This document shows positions 52,316 to 59,789 of a stretch of DNA of 64,000 nt, piece by piece. The stretch spans positions 1-64,000 of the forward strand of contig NZ_JAKKFD010000014.1 of NCBI RefSeq assembly GCF_022229005.1, read 5' to 3'. The position numbers and the translations under genes are program-made. The notes below the pieces were generated by a model that ran no database searches, was not told the DNA's origin, and saw only the letters and a program-made list of their open reading frames with translations. Origin of the DNA: Micromonospora trifolii (GTDB taxonomy: Bacteria; Actinomycetota; Actinomycetes; Mycobacteriales; Micromonosporaceae). Every line of letters starts with the position of its first letter. Position 1 is the stretch's first letter.

Positions 52316-53425
52316 TCAGGTCAGCCAGTCGAAGCGGGCCGGCAACCCGAGGAAGTCGGCGTAGCGTTCGAGCGCCTGCTCCACCCGGACCCGCGCGGCG
52401 ACGTCGAGTGTCGTGAGCGGCTGGATCGTCACTGTGACAGCGGTGCGGCCGACCTTGCGCTTCCACACGCCCACCACGCGACCGGCGCGGACCACTGTGG
52501 CCTGGAAGATGCCGTTGTTGCCCGGCACCACTGCCGCCTGGTGGGCGGGGTCGAGCATCAACGTGCGGTCCCGGAAGCCGAGCAGGTACTCGTCGAAGCC
52601 GGGCAGCGCCAGCACATCGTCAAGCGTCGGGCGTGGCGCGTCGGCCAGTGCCGCGTCGACGTACATCGGTGTGCCGTCGACGCGTACCGTGCTCAGCGCA
52701 TCGTCGGCGGCGGCCAGGCCGCGCCGGGCGTCGGTCACTGTGAGGCCGCTCCACCCGGCGAACTCGCGGTCGGTGACCGGGCCGTGCCCGCGGACGTAGC
52801 GGTGGGCGAGCAGTGCCAGCGCCTCGTCGCGCTCCAGCCGATGGGACGTGGGTGCCCACTCGTCGAGCAGGGCGAAGGTCTGCTCGGTGCCGACGTTCGG
52901 CGCCACGCAGGTCACGCCGCGAACGCTGGCATACCACAGCAGGTGGTAGCCGCGTTGCCCGTCGGTGCCCAGGCCGGCCGCCCGCAGGGTGGCCAGGCAC
53001 TGCGCGCGGGTGAGTCGACCGCCGCCGGCCAGCGCGGTGCCGAGGACGTCCGCCGCCCGGTCCGCGTCGGCCTCGGTGAGCCCGAGCTGCGCCCGCCGGG
53101 TCGCCACGCCGGCCAGGGACCGTACGCCGGTCAACTCCAGCATCCAGCGGGCGTCGGCCGGCGGAACGAGGTGCACTGTGCCCCGCATCGGCCAGGTGCG
53201 CAGCGCCTCGCGCCGCTCCAACGCCGCCTGCACGTCGGTCATGCGGTGACCGGGGAGCCGGGCGCCGAGCGACCACAGCCCGCTGGCCAGATCCTGTGCC
53301 TGCATCGCGCCGAACCACTCGACCACCTCGGCGACGGTGCCGGGTCGGGTGCTCGGGTGTGGGCGCAGCAGCAGGCTGGTCATCCGCAGCGCCAGCGCGT
53401 CGGCCGCGCTGAGGTCGACAGGCAT
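52316..53425 (-). CDS. AlkZ-like winged-helix DNA-binding protein (putative DNA glycosylase)
   Basis: A 369-residue protein of the HTH_42/AlkZ-like family. The diagnostic motif WFGAMQAQDLASGLWSLGAR (about 38-57) contains QAQ, the catalytic QxQ motif of AlkZ interstrand-crosslink glycosylases. The C-terminal half has LPGFDEYLLGFRDRTLML (about 265) and VVPGNNGIFQATVV, both typical. ATG 53425 follows AAGGAG. It is predicted to unhook or remove alkylated bases; no biosynthetic genes are adjacent. Confidence 0.82.
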   Translation of the reverse strand: MPVDLSAADALALRMTSLLLRPHPSTRPGTVAEVVEWFGAMQAQDLASGLWSLGARLPGHRMTDVQAALERREALRTWPMRGTVHLVPPADARWMLELTGVRSLAGVATRRAQLGLTEADADRAADVLGTALAGGGRLTRAQCLATLRAAGLGTDGQRGYHLLWYASVRGVTCVAPNVGTEQTFALLDEWAPTSHRLERDEALALLAHRYVRGHGPVTDREFAGWSGLTVTDARRGLAAADDALSTVRVDGTPMYVDAALADAPRPTLDDVLALPGFDEYLLGFRDRTLMLDPAHQAAVVPGNNGIFQATVVRAGRVVGVWKRKVGRTAVTVTIQPLTTLDVAARVRVEQALERYADFLGLPARFDWLT

Positions 53426-53563
53426 CGGGCGCTCCTTCTGGTGGCCGGGCGGCCAGCCTAGGACCGACCACCGACACTCCTGCTGGTGGGAGGCGTAACG
53501 GCGGTCGTCGGGGGAATGCGGCTCGCCGGAAGTGCGCGCGCCGCGCGTACGGAAGGGAAGCTC

Positions 53564-53956
53564 ATGACTGCCGCAAGCGAGCCGGCGCGGGGCGCCGGCG
53601 TGACGGCCGGGTCCCGCAGCCATCGGGGGGACGCCCGCGCGAAGACGAGCGCCGCGGCGACCTTCGCCCTGGTGTTCGGAGTGGCCGCCCTGTTCAGCGT
53701 GTTGACGGCGATCCTCGCCTGGCTGGGGTTGGTGCTCGGCATCATCGGGATCATCCTCGGCATCGTGGGCCTCAAGATGGCCCGCCGACCCGGGGTCACC
53801 GGTCGTGGCGTGTCGATCGGCGGCCTGGTGCTCAGCATCCTGGCCGTGCTGATCGGCCTCGGTCTGGCCGCGGGGATCACCACGTTCGTCAACAACGAGA
53901 ACGCTGTGGACCGCCTCCAGACCCAGGTCGACAAGCTACGCGACAAGATCGACTGA
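53564..53956 (+). CDS. DUF4190-type small membrane protein
   Basis: A 130-residue protein. A polar N-terminus of 30 residues leads to two long hydrophobic segments (TFALVFGVAALFSVLTAILA and SIGGLVLSILAVLIGLGLAA) with a Gly-rich turn LGIIGIILGIVGLKMARR, the DUF4190 pattern. The C-terminal 25 residues form a coiled coil (AVDRLQTQVDKLRDKID). GGAAGGGAA lies before ATG 53564. The function is unknown. Confidence 0.75.
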   Translation: MTAASEPARGAGVTAGSRSHRGDARAKTSAAATFALVFGVAALFSVLTAILAWLGLVLGIIGIILGIVGLKMARRPGVTGRGVSIGGLVLSILAVLIGLGLAAGITTFVNNENAVDRLQTQVDKLRDKID

Positions 53957-54020
53957 CCGGCGGGTGCCGGTCTGGGCCGGCCCGCCACCCGTTCCGGTCG
54001 GCCCCAGTAGGGTGGGCGGC

Positions 54021-54779
54021 GTGCTCCGCCAGGTCACCGCGATCCGTTACGTCACCCCGCTGCGCGAGGGTGGGTCGCTGCCGGGCGTGGTGGAGGCCGA
54101 CGACCTGGGCACCTACGTGGCGAAGTTCCGGGGCGCCGGGCAGGGGCCCAAGGCGCTGATCGCCGAGGTGATCTGCGGTGAGCTGGCGCGCCGGCTGGGG
54201 TTGCGGGTGCCGCCGCTGGTGGTCCTCGACATCGACCCGGTGATCGGGCGGGCCGAGCCCGACCAGGAGGTGCAGGAGCTGCTGCGCAACAGCGGCGGCG
54301 CCAACCTCGGGATGGACTTCCTGCCCGGGGCGCTGGGCTTCGACCCGGTGGCGCACCCCGTCGACCCGGAGCTGGCCTCCCGGGTGCTCTGGTTCGACGC
54401 GTACGTGGAGAACGTCGACCGGAGTTGGCGCAACCCGAACCTGCTCGTCTGGCACCGGGAGCTGTGGCTGATCGACCACGGCGCCTCGCTGTACTTCCAC
54501 CACAACTGGCCGCGCGCCGAGGCCGCCGTGCACCGGGCCTACCGCGCGGAGGATCACGTGCTGGCGCCGTACGCGTCGCGGCTGGCCGAGGCCGACGCCG
54601 AACTGGCTCCCCAGGTCACCCCGGAGCTGCTCGCCGAGGTGCTGACCCTGGTGCCGGAGGAGTGGTTGACCGCCGCCGACTTCGAGACGGCCGACGCGGC
54701 GCGCGGCGCGTACCTGGATCACCTGTCCCGCCGGGTCGCCCGCACGGCCGACTGGCTGCCATCGGGGAGCGGGGCATGA
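54021..54779 (+). CDS. HipA-like kinase family protein
   Basis: A 252-residue HipA_2-type protein. The N-terminal lobe has RYVTPLREGGSLPGVVEADD and the Lys of YVAKFRGAGQGPKALIAEV (about 38-56). The catalytic Asp and metal site are in WFDAYVENVDRSWRNPNLLV (about 128-147) and LWLIDHGASLYFH (about 152-164). GTG 54021 lies 7 bases after TAGGGT, suggesting a leaderless mRNA. It is coupled to a DUF3037 gene by ATGA. No HipB-like antitoxin is adjacent, so a classical HipBA toxin role is not supported. Confidence 0.83.
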   Translation: MLRQVTAIRYVTPLREGGSLPGVVEADDLGTYVAKFRGAGQGPKALIAEVICGELARRLGLRVPPLVVLDIDPVIGRAEPDQEVQELLRNSGGANLGMDFLPGALGFDPVAHPVDPELASRVLWFDAYVENVDRSWRNPNLLVWHRELWLIDHGASLYFHHNWPRAEAAVHRAYRAEDHVLAPYASRLAEADAELAPQVTPELLAEVLTLVPEEWLTAADFETADAARGAYLDHLSRRVARTADWLPSGSGA

Positions 54780-55144
54780 GGCAACCCTTCGAGTACGCGC
54801 TGATCCGGCTCGTGCCCCGCATCGAGCGCGGCGAGCAGATCAACGTCGGGGTGTTGCTCTACTGCCAGCAGCTCGACTTCCTGGCCGCGCGGACGCACCT
54901 GGACGCCGACCGGGTTCGCGCGCTGGCACCCGACGTCGACCTGCCAGCCGTGGCCGCGGTGCTCGACTCCTGGGACCGGACCTGCTCCGGTGACGGGCCG
55001 GCGACCCGGATGCGACTCGGTGAGCGGTTCCACTGGCTGGCCGCGCCACGCAGCACGATGATCCAGACCGGGCCGGTGCACACCGGCCTCACCGTCGACC
55101 CGGCGGCCGAGCTGGACCGGCTGATGGCGACCCTGGTCCGCTGA
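54776..55144 (+). CDS. DUF3037 family protein
   Basis: A 122-residue protein, FEYALIRLVPRIERGEQINV at its start, then GVLLYCQQLDFLAARTHLD: the DUF3037 signature. DUF3037 genes regularly follow HipA-like genes, and the 4-base overlap here repeats that order. A partner or inhibitor role is likely but unproven. A hairpin at 55180 ends the unit. Confidence 0.88.
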   Translation: MRQPFEYALIRLVPRIERGEQINVGVLLYCQQLDFLAARTHLDADRVRALAPDVDLPAVAAVLDSWDRTCSGDGPATRMRLGERFHWLAAPRSTMIQTGPVHTGLTVDPAAELDRLMATLVR

Positions 55145-55179
55145 ATCGAAGCGGGGCGGGGGAGCGGTGATCGTCCCCT

Positions 55180-55219
55180 GATCGCGCTACGCCAGCGCCG
55201 TTGCCGGCGGAGCGCGATC
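55180..55219. terminator. Hairpin after HipA-like/DUF3037 operon
   Basis: GATCGCGCT (55180-55188) and AGCGCGATC (55211-55219) pair perfectly around a 22-base GC-rich loop. It lies 36 bases after the DUF3037 stop. The 55220-55437 gap before wrbA has no other feature I can support. Confidence 0.5.
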
Positions 55220-55437
55220 CCCCGTTCAGGTGCCCGGTGCGGGGCGGCGGCTCGATCCCGCCGGCACCGATGGCATCAGGATCGTCGTCCGCGCGCGACG
55301 TCGGGCCGGAACGACCGGGAAGTTGCGGAAAACTTGAGCCGGCGGACCGGTAGCCGGGACCGCCTCGGGCTGTCGTTAGAGCACGTCCGCAGCGGGTAGT
55401 CGCGGGAGCTGATCCGAGACGAGAAGGGGACACTCTG

Positions 55438-56055
55438 ATGGCTGCCCAGACCAAGGTAGCGGTGATCTACTACAGCGCCACCGGCATCACGTACCAGATG
55501 GCGCAGGCCGTGTGTGAGGCTGCCGGGGACGCCGGCGCCGACGTGCGCCTGCGCAAGGTGCGCGAGTTGGCGCCGGACGAGGCGATCCGCTCCAACTCCG
55601 GCTGGCAGGCGCACCGCCTGGAGACCCAGGACGTGCCCGAGGCGATGGTCGACGACCTGGCCTGGGCCGACGTGGTGATCCTCGGCGCGCCGACCCGGTA
55701 CGGCATGGTCGCGGCGCAGCTGAAGCAGTTCATCGACACCACTGGCCCGCTCTGGGCCCAGGGCGCGCTGGCCAACAAGGTCTACTCCGCCTTCACCTCG
55801 ACGGCGACCTCGCACGGCGGGCAGGAGACCACGCTGACCTCGCTGTTCAACGTGTTCTACCACTGGGGTGGAGTGGTGGTCACCCCCGGTTACACCGACA
55901 CCAGCCAGTTCATCGCCGGCAACCCGTACGGCCCCTCGCACACCAGCAACAACGGCGAGATCGCCCCGGACGCCGTGGCGCTCGGGGCCTGCGCGCTCAC
56001 CGCCCGGCGCGCCGTGCAGATGGGTGCCGCGCTGAAGGTGGGCCTGGCCGGTTGA
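55438..56055 (+). CDS. wrbA: NAD(P)H:quinone oxidoreductase WrbA
   Basis: A 205-residue flavodoxin-like WrbA. The FMN phosphate loop is VIYYSATGITYQMAQAV (about 9-25), and the isoalloxazine-binding loops are GAPTRYGMVAAQLKQFID (about 83-100) and FTSTATSHGGQETTL (about 119-133). It reduces quinones with two electrons and limits radical stress. The gene is monocistronic, ended by a 21-bp hairpin, with a GAAGGGG site before ATG 55438. Confidence 0.93.
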   Translation: MAAQTKVAVIYYSATGITYQMAQAVCEAAGDAGADVRLRKVRELAPDEAIRSNSGWQAHRLETQDVPEAMVDDLAWADVVILGAPTRYGMVAAQLKQFIDTTGPLWAQGALANKVYSAFTSTATSHGGQETTLTSLFNVFYHWGGVVVTPGYTDTSQFIAGNPYGPSHTSNNGEIAPDAVALGACALTARRAVQMGAALKVGLAG

Positions 56056-56072
56056 GCGGCTGACGGACAAGG

Positions 56073-56123
56073 GCGACCGGCGGCGCGGGCGGGGGCTCTC
56101 GGCCCGTCCGCGCCGCCGGTCGC
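56073..56123. terminator. Strong bidirectional terminator hairpin
   Basis: Arms 56073-56093 and 56103-56123 pair over 21 bases with one G-T pair around a 9-base loop. It lies between wrbA and the converging trpE-trpG gene. Confidence 0.85.
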
Positions 56124-56150
56124 TCCAGCCCTACCCGCGGGCCGGGGCGA

Positions 56151-58073
56151 CTATGCGCCTGGGCGCGTCGCGGACAGCTCGTCCGGGCGCGGCGCGGGCA
56201 GCAGCTCGGTCACCAGCTCACTGAGCACGGCGAGCCCGTCCGGGCTGAGCACCGACTCCGCGTGGAACTGCACCCCGGCGAAGCCGGGCCCCCGCAGGGC
56301 GTGCACGGCACCGTCGCCGGGGTCGCGGGCCAGCTCCACCGGCCCGTACGCGGTGGTCAGCCGGTCGGTCTCGGCGCGGGCGGTGAACGTCGAGTAGAAC
56401 CCGACCCGGCGGGTCCGGCCGAACAGCTGCACCTCCCGCTGCAACCCCTGATAGGGCGCGTCCCGGCGGTGCAGCGTCAGCCCCAGCAGCCCGGCCAGCA
56501 CCTGATGGCCGAGGCAGACCGCGAGGGTGGGGCGGCCGGCGGCCAGCAGTCCGCTCAGCAGCTTGCGCAGCGCCAGCATCTTCGGCTCGTCCGCGCTGCC
56601 CGGGTCGCCTGGCCCGGGACCGACGACCACCAGGTCGTAGTCGTCGACCGGGCCGCTCGCGTGCCACTGGCGGGTGGTCACCGCGAGACCCAACGCGCTC
56701 AGTTGGTGCGCCAGCATTCCGGTGAAGGTGTCCTCGGCGTCCACGATCAACACCCGGCGGCCGACCAGTGCGGGCAGTCCGGGTGCGTCCGGTGACCGCT
56801 GGTCCAGCCAGAACCGCGCCAGCGGCGCGTTGCGCGCGGCCAGCGCGTCGCGTACCGCCGGGTCGTCGGCCAGCCGCGCGACCGGCCCGCGGTCGCCGAC
56901 GGTCGCCGCCGGCCCGAGGCCGAGCGCGGCCAGCACCCCGGCGGCCTTGGCGTGCGTCTCGGCCACCTCGCCGGCCGCCGTCGAGTGCCGGACCAGTGTC
57001 GCGCCGACCGGCACCCGCAGTCGACCGGTGGGGGAGAGCTCGGCGGTCCGGATCAGGATCGGGGCGTCGAGGGTCTGCCGGCCGGCGTCGTCGTGGCCGA
57101 GCAGCGCCAGCACGCCCCCGTAGTAGCCCCGACCCCGGCGCTCGTGCCGGGCGATCACCCGGCAGGCGTTCTCGATCGGGCTGCCCGTCACGGTGGGCGC
57201 GAACATCGTCTCGCGCAGCACCTCCCGCACGTCGCGGGTGCCCCGCCCGGCGAGCAGGTACTCGGTGTGCGCCAGGTGCGACATCTCCTTGAGGTACGGC
57301 CCGATCACCTGCCCACCGTGCTCGGCGACGGTGGCCATCATCTTCAGCTCCTCGTCGAGCACCATGTACAGCTCTTCGGTCTCCTTCTCATCGGCGAGGA
57401 AACGCAGCAGGGCCGCCCGGTCGGCGACGCCACCGGGGCAGCGGAAGGTGCCGCTGATCGGGTTCATCATCACCAGTCCGTCGTCGACGCTGACGTGCCG
57501 CTCCGGGCTGGCGCCGACCAGCGTCCGGGTGCCGGTGTGCACCACGAACGTCCAGTACGCGCCGCGTTCGGCGATCAGCAGCCGGCGCAGCGCGGCCAGC
57601 GCGGCAGCCAGCGGCGGGCCCTGCACTGTGGCGTGCAGGGCGCGGTGGATGACGAAGTTGGCGCCCTCGCCGCGGCCGATCTCCTCGGACAGCACCCGCT
57701 GCACCGTCCGGGCGTACTCCTCGTCGCTGACGTCGAAGCCGGCGTCGGTGGTGCGCACCGGTTCGTCGGGCAGCGCGGCGAGGGCGTCGGTCAGCGTGAT
57801 CCGTTGGTGCTCGCGGACCTGGAGGAACTCCAGCGGGGCGCCGTCGTCGACGCAGGCGAACCCGCGTTCGGTGATCTGCCGGTACGGCACCAGGGCCAGC
57901 GTCCGCGCCCCGGGCGAACCCGCCGGCAGCGGGAGGTCGGTGAGCTCATCGACGGTGTCCACCGGGCCGGTGAACAGGTCCAGGTCGTCAGCGCCCTCGC
58001 GGCGCAGCAGCGCGAAGGGGCCGGGTTCGACGCCGCGCGCGACGGCGGCGAGCAGGTCGGTCAGGTGGGTCAT
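56151..58073 (-). CDS. trpEG: Anthranilate synthase TrpE-TrpG fusion
   Basis: A 640-residue fusion. The TrpE half (about 1-420) has GASPERHVSVDDGLVMMNPI (about 186-205), GTFRCPGG, LDEELKMMA, and the catalytic region FAPTVTGSPIENACRVI with RGRGYYGGVLAL (about 310-321). The TrpG half (about 430-625) has GPGPGDPGS, the nucleophile in LAVCLGHQVLAG (about 531) and FHAESVLS for the His-Glu pair. PhzE-like enzymes share this layout, but a Trp-rich leader peptide upstream argues for tryptophan-controlled anthranilate synthesis. The other trp genes are not in this window. Confidence 0.86.
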   Translation of the reverse strand: MTHLTDLLAAVARGVEPGPFALLRREGADDLDLFTGPVDTVDELTDLPLPAGSPGARTLALVPYRQITERGFACVDDGAPLEFLQVREHQRITLTDALAALPDEPVRTTDAGFDVSDEEYARTVQRVLSEEIGRGEGANFVIHRALHATVQGPPLAAALAALRRLLIAERGAYWTFVVHTGTRTLVGASPERHVSVDDGLVMMNPISGTFRCPGGVADRAALLRFLADEKETEELYMVLDEELKMMATVAEHGGQVIGPYLKEMSHLAHTEYLLAGRGTRDVREVLRETMFAPTVTGSPIENACRVIARHERRGRGYYGGVLALLGHDDAGRQTLDAPILIRTAELSPTGRLRVPVGATLVRHSTAAGEVAETHAKAAGVLAALGLGPAATVGDRGPVARLADDPAVRDALAARNAPLARFWLDQRSPDAPGLPALVGRRVLIVDAEDTFTGMLAHQLSALGLAVTTRQWHASGPVDDYDLVVVGPGPGDPGSADEPKMLALRKLLSGLLAAGRPTLAVCLGHQVLAGLLGLTLHRRDAPYQGLQREVQLFGRTRRVGFYSTFTARAETDRLTTAYGPVELARDPGDGAVHALRGPGFAGVQFHAESVLSPDGLAVLSELVTELLPAPRPDELSATRPGA

Positions 58074-58093
58074 CGGAGTCTCCGTCGGGCTGG

Positions 58094-58113
58094 GGGCCGC
58101 CGTCGGGCGGCCC
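58094..58113 (-). terminator. trp attenuator terminator
   Basis: On the minus strand GGGCCGCC, a 4-base loop, and GGCGGCCC form a perfect 8-bp GC stem 21-40 bases before the trpEG start. Complementary GGCCGCC/GGCGGCC blocks recur at 58147-58153 and inside the leader peptide gene (58179-58198), so alternative pairing is possible. Confidence 0.65.
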
Positions 58114-58163
58114 TCCGGCCGGGAGATCCGGCGACCGCCTCGATGGCGGCCGCGTGGATGGAG

Positions 58164-58223
58164 CTACGCGCGGGAGATGGCCGCCGGGTCGGCGGGCCAC
58201 CAACTGGTCAACTGCGCGAGCAT
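58164..58223 (-). CDS. trpL: trp leader peptide
   Basis: A 19-residue open frame, MLAQLTSWWPADPAAISRA, with two tandem Trp codons (58197-58202). The ATG lies 7 bases after TAGGGT on the minus strand, so it is probably leaderless. A hairpin (58179-58198) begins at the Trp codons and the terminator follows before trpEG. Trp shortage would stall the ribosome at the Trp codons and alter folding. Attenuation of this type is known for actinobacterial trpE genes. Confidence 0.8.
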   Translation of the reverse strand: MLAQLTSWWPADPAAISRA

Positions 58224-58277
58224 GTGATCCACCCTACGCGCCCGTCGGCCGGCCGGCACGGGGTAACTTGACCGGCG

Positions 58278-59690
58278 ATGAACATTCTCGCGCTCGACCT
58301 GGGCACCTCCTCGGTACGCGGGCTGGTGCTGGACGCGGACACCCAGCCGCTGCCCGGCGCTCTGGCCCGCCGCAAGGTCGACCTCGCCATCGGCGACGAC
58401 GGCACCGGCACGCTGTCCGGTCGGGACTATCTGGCGAGCCTGGTCGAGTGCCTGGACGAGCTGGCCGAGTCGGGGCACCTGCACGACGTCGGCCTGGTGG
58501 CGGTCTCCGCCCAGTGGCACTCGGTGCTCCCGCTGGACCGCGACGGCGCCCCCCTGGGCCCGGTGATCACCTGGCTGGACACCCGGCCCGCCCCCGTCGG
58601 GCGCACTGCGGGGCCGGCCGACCCGGACGGCTTCCACCAGCGCACCGGCTGCTGGTGGCACCGTTCGTACTGGTCGATGCGGTTGCCCTGGTTACGCGAG
58701 CAGTCCGGCACCCCGATCGCCCGGTTCGTGGGTCTGCCCGAGTACGTGCTGGGCGAGCTGCTCGACTCGGCGCCCATGTCGATCTCCCAGGCCTCCGGGA
58801 CCGGTCTGCTGGACCTGCGCACCCTGCGCTGGGACGAGGAGGCGCTGACGCTGGCCGAGGCGCGCCCGGAGGAGCTGCCGCCGCTGGGCGAGCTGGACTG
58901 GCACGGCCGGCTCCGGGTCGACCTGGCCCGTCGGTGGCCGCAGTTGGCGCAGGCCCGCTGGTCACCGCCGGTGGGCGACGGTGGGGCGTCGAACGTCGGC
59001 TCGGGCTGCGTCGACCCGAGCCGGGCCGCCGTCACAGTGGGCACCTCCGCGGCCGTACGGCTGATGCAGCGGATCCCGGCGGGCGAGCCGATGCCGCGCC
59101 TGCCCGAACGGTTGTGGCGGTACCGGGTCGACCACGACCACGTGGTGACCGGGGCGGCGTACGCCAACGGCGGCAACCTCTTCGCCTGGGCGGACCGGGA
59201 GCTGCGGTTGCCTCGGGGCGCCGAGCTGGACGCGGCGCTGGCGCTGGTGCCGGCGGGCGGTGGCCGACCGGCGGATTCCCGCTTCGGTGGCGATCGGGCG
59301 CCCGGGTTGGCGCCGGCGGGCAGCGGTGAGCTGCGCGGTCTCAGCTTCGGCACCACAGCGGTCGACATCCTGGCCGGGCTGATGCAGGGGTTGTGTGAGT
59401 TGGTCGCCGAGGATCTCGGGGTGCTGGAGTCCACCATCGACAAACCGGTCGGCGTGGTGCTGGGCGGCGGTGCGGTGGCCGCATCGGTGTGGTGGCGGCA
59501 GGCCTTCGCGACCGCGCTCGCACCGCGACCGGTGTCGCATCAACGCAACCCGGAGATCGGTGCCACCGGTGCCGCGTTGGTGGCGCTGGGGCGCTTCGGT
59601 GACGCGATCGAGCTCGCCGACATCGGCCGGACGGACGAGCTGGTTTTACCGACCACGGCAGGAGGTTCCCACCCGCAGTATCCTTCCTGA
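58278..59690 (+). CDS. FGGY family carbohydrate kinase (gluconokinase/xylulokinase-like)
   Basis: A 470-residue FGGY kinase. The phosphate-1 motif is ALDLGTSSVRGLVLDAD (about 5-21), the sugar-binding loop ISQASGTGLLDLRTLRWDEE (about 173-192), the ATP loop AVTVGTSAAVRLM (about 253-265) and the adenosine motif VVLGGGAVAASVWWRQ (about 393-408). ATG 58278 lies 8 bases after TAACTT, a leaderless layout. The overall form is closest to gluconokinase-type enzymes; a role for xylose-derived xylulose is possible but not shown. Confidence 0.83.
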   Translation: MNILALDLGTSSVRGLVLDADTQPLPGALARRKVDLAIGDDGTGTLSGRDYLASLVECLDELAESGHLHDVGLVAVSAQWHSVLPLDRDGAPLGPVITWLDTRPAPVGRTAGPADPDGFHQRTGCWWHRSYWSMRLPWLREQSGTPIARFVGLPEYVLGELLDSAPMSISQASGTGLLDLRTLRWDEEALTLAEARPEELPPLGELDWHGRLRVDLARRWPQLAQARWSPPVGDGGASNVGSGCVDPSRAAVTVGTSAAVRLMQRIPAGEPMPRLPERLWRYRVDHDHVVTGAAYANGGNLFAWADRELRLPRGAELDAALALVPAGGGRPADSRFGGDRAPGLAPAGSGELRGLSFGTTAVDILAGLMQGLCELVAEDLGVLESTIDKPVGVVLGGGAVAASVWWRQAFATALAPRPVSHQRNPEIGATGAALVALGRFGDAIELADIGRTDELVLPTTAGGSHPQYPS

Positions 59691-59711
59691 ACCTCGGCCT
59701 CGCCCGGGCCG

Positions 59712-59739
59712 TTGACAGCGGTACCGAGCCTGGTTGGAT
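59712..59739 (+). promoter_or_regulatory. Putative promoter of cvnA-cvnB
   Basis: TTGACA (59712-59717), 16 bases, then TTGGAT (59734-59739), 51 bases before the GTG of the sensor gene, which has a strong GGAGGAGG site. Confidence 0.5.
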
Positions 59740-59789
59740 GGACTGCGCTCCCCCGACCGCGGTGGACGCGGTAGGACGGAGGAGGCAGG

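Noticed and set aside
54021..55144. Classical HipBA persistence module
   Set aside because: No HipB-like HTH gene is adjacent; the partner is DUF3037.
56151..58073. Phenazine gene phzE
   Set aside because: The domain layout is shared, but no other phz gene is present and the Trp leader peptide points to tryptophan synthesis.
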